The notes below the pieces were generated by a model that saw only the letters and a list, made by a program, of their open reading frames with translations, ran no database searches and was not told where the DNA came from. The translations under genes and the position numbers were made by a program. A DNA stretch of 29,405 bases from an uncultured Bacteroidales bacterium (GTDB lineage: Bacteria; Bacteroidota; Bacteroidia; Bacteroidales; Bacteroidaceae), in NCBI GenBank assembly GCA_937906165.1, contig CALCYA010000050.1, positions 1-29,405 on the forward strand, written 5' to 3'. Position 1 is the stretch's first letter. The number at the start of each line of letters is the position of its first letter. Below, one piece after another: positions 8,814 through 15,873 of this stretch.

Positions 8814-9008
8814 ATGACAGATTTCCGATTAAGAATGATGATTGAGCAGTTCTTCGATGCAGTGCTCACTGCCGAGGAGGAGCGCGAGCTTTGTCGCGAT
8901 CTTCGCGAGAACGATGTTCCGGCTGAACTCCGAAGGGACAAGGAGGTGATTCTTACCTTTTTCCCAGTTGCAGCAGATAAAGAGGGTACATTTTATACTA
9001 ACATATAA
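8814..9008 (+). CDS. Small protein resembling the N-terminus of Bacteroidota anti-sigma-type proteins
   Basis: 64 residues from the ATG at 8814, which has AAGGAG at a normal distance; an in-frame ATG at 8748 lies inside the leader copy and is unlikely. The segment IEQFFDAVLTAEEERELCRDL followed by NDVPAELRRDKEVI resembles the short acidic helical head (LxEEExxL, then DVPxxLxxYK) of putative anti-sigma or membrane proteins often found in Bacteroidota. Those usually continue into a transmembrane segment. This one stops at 64 residues without one, so it may be a truncated relic or a free cytoplasmic small protein. The gap to the lipoprotein gene is 12 bp, so they are probably cotranscribed. Function is unknown; the family link is from memory of the pattern. 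Confidence 0.6.
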   Translation: MTDFRLRMMIEQFFDAVLTAEEERELCRDLRENDVPAELRRDKEVILTFFPVAADKEGTFYTNI

Positions 9009-9020
9009 TTCATATAAAGA

Positions 9021-10652
9021 ATGAAGATTTTTTTGAAATTGTTAGCCTTTGTAGCAGTGATATCGGTTGTGATGAGTTCTTGCATTACTGATAAGAATTT
9101 TGTGATAGAAGGCACGTTGTCGGGAGTAGAAGAGGGTACTGTAATACAGATTTTCAGCAGTGATGAAGAGGTCTTGACTTATGTTGACTCAACAAGGCTT
9201 GTCAATGGCAAATTCCGTTTCGATATTGCTATGCCGTGCGATACCGTTTTCTTTGTGTATCTGCTGGTAGGTGATAATTATGGCAGCCTGCCGCGCCTGT
9301 GGGTAGGTCAAAGAACGCATACAACAATAAATGGTAATGGTTGGAACTATGCCGATTGGAAGATTGCAGGTGGCGCACCAGAGCAATGTACCGAGAACCA
9401 TATACTTGAGGCTACAAGGCTTCTGCGTAAGGCTGGTAATGAGCGTGTCAACAGTTTTCTCACTGGTGAATTGGAGGGACTTGATTCTGAAAATAGGAAA
9501 GAAATCATTGCATTCTACCAGAGGGGAGCAGCTATGAGCATTGAGAATATCGACTTGCGAAGTGCAATCTGTGATGCGCTTCAAGAGTGTGACGTTGACC
9601 AGGCATTTGTTGCCAACCTCTATGAGGCAGCCCGTTGCATTGATGACTGTGTCTTGGAAAAGGCACGAGTACAATACTACCGTTTGAGTGATGTGCAGAA
9701 ACGTAGCCGTTATGGTTCAATGTTGAAGTGGATACTGTTCCCGCAGGCAAAAGTGGAAATAGGCAGTAAACTTTACGATGCCGTGCTTTATGATACTGAA
9801 GGTGCTGTGCATCAACTGGCCGAATTCAATGGGAAATATCTGTTACTCGACTTTTGGTTTGCCGGTTGCCGTCCCTGTCTTGAGGCAATCCCTGAACTCA
9901 AGCAGATTGAGGCCAACTACAATGGTGAACTTGTAGTGGTTAGTATAAATAGTGATGATGTTGATGTGTGGAAAGAGGCCTCTGCAAGCATCGGCATTAC
10001 CGGGAACAACTTTAATGATTACAATGGCAAGGCGGGCTTTGTCAGTCACTATGTGGGGCAGAACGATAGCTACCCAATGTTCTATCTCATTGCTCCAGAT
10101 GGTACAGTTCTTGGCTCTACAGTGGGCTACCGCAGCGGCTCGTTGATTGAATTCGTGAACGAGACAATGCAATCCGGTCATATGGAAATGGAGACTGAGG
10201 TGCGTGCCCCGGAGCAGGCAAAGAATGTTGCGCAGGGTAACAAGTACAGGGATGTGAAAGCAAAGGGTGTCGATGGCAGTGAGTTGATGCTATCCGATAT
10301 CGTGTCAAGGAATAGGTATGTCCTGCTAGAGTTCTGGGCTACTTGGTGCGCACCTTGTATGGGCGAGATACCCCACCTTGTCGAGGCGTATGAGGCCTAC
10401 AAGGACAAAGGCTTCGAGATATATTCATATTCATTGGATTACAATGCCGATGCTTGGGTGGCGACACTCAAGGAGAAAGATCTGCGTTGGGTGAATGTGC
10501 GCAATGAAGATACCGATGCTACCGCAAAGTATGGTGTCCGTGGTGTACCGTCGAACTTTCTCATCGACTGTTCTACCGGCAACATTATTGCAACGAACTT
10601 GCGCGGTAATGCTCTCATAGATAAACTTGATGAACTGCTTAATTCCAAATGA
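9021..10652 (+). CDS. Lipoprotein with DUF4369 head and two tandem thioredoxin domains
   Basis: 543 residues. The leader differs from the rest of the array: a type II signal peptide with lipobox MSSC (lipid-modified Cys 21), so the protein should be membrane-anchored. Domains: DUF4369-like about 28-125 (FVIEGTLSGVEEGTV); helical linker about 130-240; first thioredoxin domain about 250-380 with AGCRPC (Cys 283 and 286); second about 405-540 with canonical TWCAPC (Cys 443 and 446) and the cis-Pro loop GVPSNFLI. The first domain has Gly for Trp and an Arg between the cysteines, so the sites should differ in redox potential. An intramolecular relay between them is a reasonable guess. The first domain resembles the protein at 5970-7148 (LLLDFWxxGCxPCxxAxPEL). 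The stop overlaps an ATG in front of the next gene. Confidence 0.9.
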   Translation: MKIFLKLLAFVAVISVVMSSCITDKNFVIEGTLSGVEEGTVIQIFSSDEEVLTYVDSTRLVNGKFRFDIAMPCDTVFFVYLLVGDNYGSLPRLWVGQRTHTTINGNGWNYADWKIAGGAPEQCTENHILEATRLLRKAGNERVNSFLTGELEGLDSENRKEIIAFYQRGAAMSIENIDLRSAICDALQECDVDQAFVANLYEAARCIDDCVLEKARVQYYRLSDVQKRSRYGSMLKWILFPQAKVEIGSKLYDAVLYDTEGAVHQLAEFNGKYLLLDFWFAGCRPCLEAIPELKQIEANYNGELVVVSINSDDVDVWKEASASIGITGNNFNDYNGKAGFVSHYVGQNDSYPMFYLIAPDGTVLGSTVGYRSGSLIEFVNETMQSGHMEMETEVRAPEQAKNVAQGNKYRDVKAKGVDGSELMLSDIVSRNRYVLLEFWATWCAPCMGEIPHLVEAYEAYKDKGFEIYSYSLDYNADAWVATLKEKDLRWVNVRNEDTDATAKYGVRGVPSNFLIDCSTGNIIATNLRGNALIDKLDELLNSK

Positions 10653-10657
10653 TACTT

Positions 10658-12328
10658 ATGAAAAAACCATTCTTAACCCTTGTCGTTGCATTTGCCACTC
10701 TGTGTGGCTTTGCGCAGGAGAATTCTGTGGTAACTGACTATCACTACCGTAGTGGTACCGTGCATTTCAACGGGCAATTCACAAATGGCACATCGCAGGA
10801 TTTTCCAAAGCAGATACTTCTCATTTTTGAGAATGAATTTACAAATACAGAGGTAAATTCTCTTGTTAAAGTAGATGCAGACGGAACATTTGCAAGCGAT
10901 GTATATGTGCCACACAGTACAACAGTATATCTGCGTGCCGATAGTTACACCGGTCAGCTCCCCAACGACCTCTATTTCTTTGTAGGCGACACTGTGACAC
11001 TCTCTGTAGATGTGGCAGCACGCAGCACTTCCGTAGCACCCGGCAGCATTTGTTACTGGGTAGATCGTTGCCGTCCCATAATCGTGGAACCTTATGCCAA
11101 GAGTCCTTATGGTGACTTGAGCGAATATTCACGCATATACAAGCAAGGACGCAAGGCTGTGGAGGACTATTGCCGCAACACGGGCAAGGTTATGGAAAAG
11201 GTGATGAAGGATATTGACGAAGGGTGCTTTGTTCTCCCCGCAGATATCGACCCCATTGCTGCCGAAATAATAAAGAACGATGCAATTTACGAAGGTCTGT
11301 ATATGATGATGTCTTTACGGAGTATGTACAACTATACGGCCTTTTATCCTGAATTCGATTCAATTAGCGGCCACACTGTTCCTGTGAAGAACGAGGCTTT
11401 TGAACCTCTTGACAACAAATGGTTTCATAAGTTCCTTAAAAAACATGAAAAAAGACTTCTCGACAATCCTATGGCGCTGTTATATTCAGTGGCTGGCCCT
11501 CTTGTGAATTGTGCGGAATTCGGTATTTATGAAGAGCTCAAATTCTATTCAAACGAGATAGTGTTGCCTGTTACAAGCAACACCCCTCAAGAAATAGAAG
11601 ACTATGCTTTTGGCTTTGTTATGCCCGCCGACTACGATACGCAATTCTTGCAGGCTGTGCTCCCGATGCGTAACGACACTCTCTTGACCGTGAGTGATTA
11701 TTGGAGGCTGGCTATGGAGTCTTCCTCAAAAGGGACAGGGCTGACACCCAATAGCTTTATGGTGCAATGGTGTATGATGCGTGGTATATTCGGTTTTAAA
11801 ATAAAAGAGCACGAGAATACACCCGACTATGTGGCATCCTATGTGGCGGGTACCATGCCGTATATCACAAGCCCCATAATAAGCCATCACTTTATAAAGG
11901 CCTATCGCGAGTTTGTGAAAAAGTTTGAGATAAAGACAACACCCGAGGAAAACCTTGCCTTCGACCCAGTGATACAACGCATTATAGCTCCATACAAAGG
12001 TAATGTGCTTTTTCTCGATTTCTGGAATATGGGATGTGGTCCCTGCCGTGCAACTATGATGGAGCAACGCAATTTCATAAAGGATATGCAAGGGAAGCCC
12101 GTAAAGTTCCTGTATATCACCGAGGATAAGTATCGCGAATCATCGGAAGAGTGGCTTGGCAAAACATACATTGAAGGAGAACACATATACATCAGTAGCA
12201 AAGATTGGGAGTACCTTCAGGCAAAACTCCGTTTTATAGGCATTCCATTCTCTTGCATCATAGATATGAATGGCACGTTGCACCGCGACATGAACCACAC
12301 AATGGTAATTGAATATCTGCCTCGATAA
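10658..12328 (+). CDS. Secreted thioredoxin-fold protein with a GCGPC active site, paralogue of the gene at 4374
   Basis: 556 residues from the ATG at 10658, which begins the shared leader (MKKPFLTL to CGFAQ); an ATG at 10649 overlapping the previous stop would add three residues. Domains: signal peptide 1-20; beta-rich head about 35-120 with GDTVTLSV; helical middle about 130-420; thioredoxin-like domain about 430-556 with NMGCGPC (Cys 460 and 463) and a cis-Pro loop IGIPFSCI. The family resemblance to 4374-5945 is extensive, with matching SPYGDLS, FVLPADIDP/FDFPADFHP, MGCxPC and GKPVKFLYI blocks, so the two arose by duplication though they now sit 4.7 kb apart. It is the last gene of the array; no strong terminator follows. 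Confidence 0.9.
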   Translation: MKKPFLTLVVAFATLCGFAQENSVVTDYHYRSGTVHFNGQFTNGTSQDFPKQILLIFENEFTNTEVNSLVKVDADGTFASDVYVPHSTTVYLRADSYTGQLPNDLYFFVGDTVTLSVDVAARSTSVAPGSICYWVDRCRPIIVEPYAKSPYGDLSEYSRIYKQGRKAVEDYCRNTGKVMEKVMKDIDEGCFVLPADIDPIAAEIIKNDAIYEGLYMMMSLRSMYNYTAFYPEFDSISGHTVPVKNEAFEPLDNKWFHKFLKKHEKRLLDNPMALLYSVAGPLVNCAEFGIYEELKFYSNEIVLPVTSNTPQEIEDYAFGFVMPADYDTQFLQAVLPMRNDTLLTVSDYWRLAMESSSKGTGLTPNSFMVQWCMMRGIFGFKIKEHENTPDYVASYVAGTMPYITSPIISHHFIKAYREFVKKFEIKTTPEENLAFDPVIQRIIAPYKGNVLFLDFWNMGCGPCRATMMEQRNFIKDMQGKPVKFLYITEDKYRESSEEWLGKTYIEGEHIYISSKDWEYLQAKLRFIGIPFSCIIDMNGTLHRDMNHTMVIEYLPR

Positions 12329-12502
12329 TGGCTACGTAAACGAATAAAAGGAGAAAACAGGCATTTCTGAACATGAAAACAGCGAAATGACAACTTCCGG
12401 TAAAAGAAAAACTCTTTTTGGAAATTTAAACAGCTTCTTATAGTGTCAGTACAACAAACTTCTTTCTCAAGTGTTTGTATCTCAGTATTGCATAGTAAAA
12501 AG

Positions 12503-12553
12503 AACCTTAGTTCGATATAAACTGAACCAAACCGCGAAACTGTTATCCCGACT
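12503..12553. repeat. Partial copy of the MITE-like element
   Basis: Over about 52 positions this segment (AACCTTAGTTCGATATAAAC onward, to TTATCCCGACTG) matches the left arm of the element at 17311 at about 44 positions by eye. The match fades after the CCCGAC. No clear right terminal repeat was found, so this appears to be a truncated or diverged copy. Confidence 0.6.
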
Positions 12554-12612
12554 GTAGGGGCGGTAGCGACGTGTCCGCCTAGAAAACGGCAAGAGATTTC
12601 AAAAACAGCAGA

Positions 12613-12644
12613 TGACAGAGATTCTTCGCTTTGCTCAGAATGAC
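12613..12644. repeat. REP-like unit (inverted orientation)
   Basis: GAGATTCTTCGCTTTGCTC followed by AGAATGACA is the reverse complement of the TGTCATTCTGAGC...GAAGAATCTC form of the repeat family. It lies in the convergent gap after the thioredoxin array. Confidence 0.55.
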
Positions 12645-12686
12645 AAAACATAAGTTTTGTTATCGGCGAGTTCATTAGCGGTAGGT

Positions 12687-12719
12687 CGCACGAGGCATGG
12701 GTGAAACTCATGCCGTGCG
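12687..12719. repeat. GC-rich hairpin
   Basis: CGCACGAGGCATG and CATGCCGTGCG are complementary apart from a two-base bulge, separated by a GTGAAACT-type loop. There is no T-tract after it, so it is not an obvious intrinsic terminator. It may be a repeat fragment or part of a transcript structure. Confidence 0.4.
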
Positions 12720-12781
12720 GGCCGCGAAAGGATGAACGAGCCAATGACTCTGCAAATATAGAATGACAAGACAATAGAACC

Positions 12782-12810
12782 TATCATGCTGGAACGAAGT
12801 GAAGCATCTC
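12782..12810. repeat. REP-like unit
   Basis: ATCATGCTGGAACGAAGTG followed by AAGCATCTC matches the family consensus TGTCATnCTGAnCGAAGnGAAGnATCTC seen at the right end of the window. Confidence 0.5.
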
Positions 12811-13171
12811 AACAAAATCGCAAAACTGCCCCGAGGGACCTTGATGCTTTTGAGAACCTTATGAATGTGTTGTAATTAAGTTTTTAAAAGGGGGTGACTA
12901 AAAAGTAAATTTCTGTGTTACGTTTGCCTTCAAAATCCTCATTTACGTTTAGTAAATTAATCCACTAAAGTGGCTTTTCCTCCTCGTAGCTCGGCATAGA
13001 ATGCGGGCACTCTCTGCTCTCGCATTACAGCGTCGGTTGCGGTTTTGAAGCCTACACAAGCCTTGACACAAAGTGTCTTGTCTTGGCTGCACTCGCTTTG
13101 TGTGTAAGCAAGCTTTCACTCGTTCGTTTGCACAAGCCTTGAACTTTGCTTTTTATTCACTCCCCCGACAA

Positions 13172-13200
13172 AAAGAGGATGACTTTGGGTCACCCTCTTT
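13172..13200. terminator. Bidirectional intrinsic terminator
   Basis: AAAGAGGATGAC and GTCACCCTCTTT form a 12-bp stem with one mismatch around a TTTGG loop, with A-tracts on the left and T-rich sequence on the right. It lies 8 bp beyond the stop of the peptidase gene on the - strand and can also stop + strand transcription from the thioredoxin array. A half-match (AAAAGGGGGTGACTAAAAAG) lies at about 12885-12904. Confidence 0.8.
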
Positions 13201-13208
13201 TATAACTG

Positions 13209-15713
13209 TCACTTGTCGTTGTTCATCTCCTTGATGTCGACCTCGCTCTCTTTAGCTTCACCCAGCAGGTGCTTGCTGAAGAAGTCGGCCATCTTCCAGA
13301 AGAAGTACTCGTCCTTGGTCTCGAAACCGTGTCTGTCGCCGGGGAGAATGAGCATCTCGAAGCGCTTATTGGCGCGGATGAGGGCGTCAATCACGCGTGT
13401 GGTGTTTGCGGGGTGCACATTGTTGTCCATGTCACCTGTCACCAACAGCAAGTGTCCCTTGAGGCGGCTTGCGAGCTCCTGGTTGGTGCTGATGTTGTAA
13501 GAGAATGTTGTGTCGCACTCGATAACGCCGTCCTTGTTTGTCTTCTCCTTGATGTTCTCCTTTATGCCGTGGTGCTTCTCGCTCCACCAGTTGTTGTAGA
13601 TGCGGTTGTCGTGGTTGCCGGCACATGAAACGGCTGCCTTGAAGAAGTCGTTGTATGTGAGTATGGCTGCCGTTGACATGAAACCGCCGCCTGAATGTCC
13701 GTGGATACCGACATTGTTGCCGTCGATGAAGCTGTGGCGTGCAATGAGCTGCTGTGCTGCGAACTTCTTGTCGGCAAGACCATAGTCGCGCAGGTTGCCG
13801 TAACCGAAGTTATGGTACCACTTCGAGCGGTTGGGGTGTCCGCCACGGTTACCCACGGTGATGACGATGAAGCCCATCTGCGCAAGGCGGTCCACACGGT
13901 TCATGCCGCTTGACCAGCTCTCGTTCACAGCTTCGGTCTGTGGGCCGGGGTACACGTACTCGATGAGAGGGTAGCACTTTGTAGAGTCGAAGTCGAAAGG
14001 CTTGTACATCACTCCGTGGAGGTCGGTGATGCCGTCGGCAGCCTTGACGGTGAAGCGCTCGGGGAACTTGTAGCCTGCCGCGAAGAGCTGTGAGAGGTCG
14101 GCTTTGCCGAGCTCAACACTCTTCTTGCCGCTCTTGCTGTATACATGGTTCACCGGTGCTGTGTCCACGCGTGATGCCGTAACGACAAATGCCTCGCCGT
14201 TGTCGGCTGCGGAGTAGGTGCTTATGTTCATGTCGGTCTCGTCAATCTGCTTGAGGCCGCTGCCGTCGAAGTTCACGCTGAAGAGGTGCATGTAATAAGG
14301 ATTCTCCTCCTTGTTGTATCCGCAGGCGGTGAAGTAGATTTTCTTTGCCTTCTCGTCAACGGCAACAACGTCCTCAACGTGGTATGCGCCGTCGGTGATG
14401 GCATTCTTTAGTGTTCCGTCGGCATTGTAGAGGTAGAGCATTGCCCAGCCTGTGCGCTCCGACCACTGGATGAACTGCTTGCCGCCGTTCACCAGACGTA
14501 TCTGCTTGCTCTCGATGCTTGTGTTCATCTCCTCGCGTACGAGTGCCTTCGCTGTGTCGCAGTCGAGTGATACGTAACAAACCTCAATCTTCTTCATGTC
14601 GCGGCTGATGCGCTCAAAGTAGAAGCCGTTCTCGTCGCCCAACCAGATGTTCTTGCGTGGGTTCTCGTAGCCGGTGGCGTGTGTGCCGGGCTTCCTGAAG
14701 ATACCCAGGCGCTGCTGCTTGAACTGTGACACGTTGATGTTCTTGCTTGTCTTGTTCTCGAAGTCGAAGAGCTCCATTGTTGTCACCGGAGTCTCCTCGC
14801 CAGGCATCTGGTAGTAGTATGTCTCGAGCTTGGGACGCGGGTGGCTCAATGAGTTGATGACCCACATCTTTGAGAGGATTGAGTCGGCACGGTGTGTCAT
14901 GACAAAGTGGCGTGAGTCGGGGCTCCATAGGGCATTCACGCGGTAGCGCTTTGTGCTGTCGGGCTTCTCGTCGAGCGAGTGGTATGCATAGCACCGGTTG
15001 CGGCGGCCGCCGGTTGTAAGCTGGTGCTCGACAACTGTTGTGTCCTTGTCCCAGATACGGAGCTTCTCAAGGTCTTCCATTGACATGTACCACAGGTTGT
15101 AGTTCTTCTCGTAGATGGCGTACTTGCCGTCGGGAGATACATTTGCCCAGTTGGGATAGCTGGGGTAGAGGTCGTCAATCTCGTCCTTTGTGCGCTCAAG
15201 GAGCTCGCCGGTCTTGATGTCATACTCGAAGTAGAAGGTCTTGTTCATCTTCTTGCCCTTGTTCTCCTTTATCTTTGTGCTGTCGTTGCGCTCGTGGCGT
15301 GGAAGCTCACGGTCGACCTCCTTCTTTGATTGGATGTCGAAACGTACATAACGTCCCTCACGGATTATCCTGTTTATGCCTATGGGCAGGTGCAGTGCAT
15401 CGTAAGGGTCACCTGTGCGCATTGTCACCTCCTTTGCCAGCCAATCCATGTCCCAGAGCTCGCGCTTTGTGCCTTTAACGGCATCCACGATGTAGAAGTT
15501 GCGCTCGTTGGTGTCGCTCCATGCATAGATGAACTGCTTGCCGTCCTGGAACCATACGGGCTGCACTCTTGTCTGTCTTACCATTCTGCCGACCTTGGTG
15601 GGCGAGAAACGCTCGGCAAGCTCGTAGTTAGGCTTTACCTTGTTGCTCTGTGCTTCGCTCTTTGCCGCGACAAACAGCAGCGGAAGAGCCATAAGTAAAA
15701 GTAGTTTTTTCAT
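13209..15713 (-). CDS. S9 family (dipeptidyl peptidase IV-like) secreted serine peptidase
   Basis: 834 residues. The signal peptide is about 1-21, ending EAQ, so the protein acts in the periplasm or at the surface. About 30-560 is a DPP IV-type beta-propeller with repeated SPDG-like strands (VSPDGKYAIYEKNYNLWYM, then LWSPDSRHFVM). About 570-820 is the alpha/beta-hydrolase domain. The nucleophile is the Ser of GHSGGGF near 674, the Asp is in TGDMDNNVHP near 763, and the His is in GDRHGF near 795, in the order typical of S9. The length fits the family (700-850). Such enzymes release dipeptides or tripeptides, often after Pro, from peptides. I could not see the Glu-Glu pair that defines true DPP IV specificity, so exact cleavage is open. 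Codons are more G/C-ending than in the thioredoxin array. Confidence 0.93.
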   Translation of the reverse strand: MKKLLLLMALPLLFVAAKSEAQSNKVKPNYELAERFSPTKVGRMVRQTRVQPVWFQDGKQFIYAWSDTNERNFYIVDAVKGTKRELWDMDWLAKEVTMRTGDPYDALHLPIGINRIIREGRYVRFDIQSKKEVDRELPRHERNDSTKIKENKGKKMNKTFYFEYDIKTGELLERTKDEIDDLYPSYPNWANVSPDGKYAIYEKNYNLWYMSMEDLEKLRIWDKDTTVVEHQLTTGGRRNRCYAYHSLDEKPDSTKRYRVNALWSPDSRHFVMTHRADSILSKMWVINSLSHPRPKLETYYYQMPGEETPVTTMELFDFENKTSKNINVSQFKQQRLGIFRKPGTHATGYENPRKNIWLGDENGFYFERISRDMKKIEVCYVSLDCDTAKALVREEMNTSIESKQIRLVNGGKQFIQWSERTGWAMLYLYNADGTLKNAITDGAYHVEDVVAVDEKAKKIYFTACGYNKEENPYYMHLFSVNFDGSGLKQIDETDMNISTYSAADNGEAFVVTASRVDTAPVNHVYSKSGKKSVELGKADLSQLFAAGYKFPERFTVKAADGITDLHGVMYKPFDFDSTKCYPLIEYVYPGPQTEAVNESWSSGMNRVDRLAQMGFIVITVGNRGGHPNRSKWYHNFGYGNLRDYGLADKKFAAQQLIARHSFIDGNNVGIHGHSGGGFMSTAAILTYNDFFKAAVSCAGNHDNRIYNNWWSEKHHGIKENIKEKTNKDGVIECDTTFSYNISTNQELASRLKGHLLLVTGDMDNNVHPANTTRVIDALIRANKRFEMLILPGDRHGFETKDEYFFWKMADFFSKHLLGEAKESEVDIKEMNNDK

Positions 15714-15755
15714 TTTGGTGTATTGTTGGTTTTGATTTTTATTCCTTGTAGCAGG

Positions 15756-15868
15756 ATGAATAAAAGGATAAGATGCAAGGCCTGCGAAGCCTAATAAACC
15801 GGAGTTTACAGAGCGTAAATGAGGATTTATCAGGCTTCGTATAACACGGCAGATTGCCTTTTATTCAT
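15756..15868. repeat. Nested inverted repeats between the serine dehydratase and peptidase genes
   Basis: Three concentric stems: ATGAATAAAAGG (15756-15767) with CCTTTTATTCAT (15857-15868), perfect 12 bp; CGAAGCCTAATAAA (15785-15798) with TTTATCAGGCTTCG (15826-15839), 13 of 14; and an inner GTTTAC-AGAGC-GTAAAT hairpin. It begins 6 bp past the stop of the serine dehydratase gene, so it may act as its terminator or as a barrier before the peptidase gene. A 15-base part (CGTAAATGAGGATTT) recurs inverted at 12933-12947. Confidence 0.7.
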
Positions 15869-15873
15869 TTATC

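Larger units (their letters stand above)
12329..13208. other. Convergent intergenic region without genes, rich in dispersed repeats
   Basis: About 880 bp between the converging ends of the thioredoxin array and the peptidase gene. No convincing coding region was found; the longest antisense frame here lacks any family signal and runs through repeats. It holds a partial MITE-like arm (12503-12553), REP-like units (12613-12644 and 12782-12810), a GC-rich hairpin (12687-12719), a small conserved hairpin (12933-12957), a CACAAGCCTTGA direct repeat at about 13054 and 13131, and the terminator at 13172-13200. Confidence 0.7.

Noticed and set aside
8720..9008. A single frameshifted gene joining the orphan leader to the 64-codon gene
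   Set aside because: The 64-codon gene has its own Shine-Dalgarno sequence and start and resembles a cytoplasmic helical head; fusing it to a secretion leader makes little sense.
12217..12774. 185-codon antisense frame across the end of the array and the repeat-rich gap
   Set aside because: It overlaps the 3' end of the gene at 10658, passes through repeat units, and its product has no recognisable domain.
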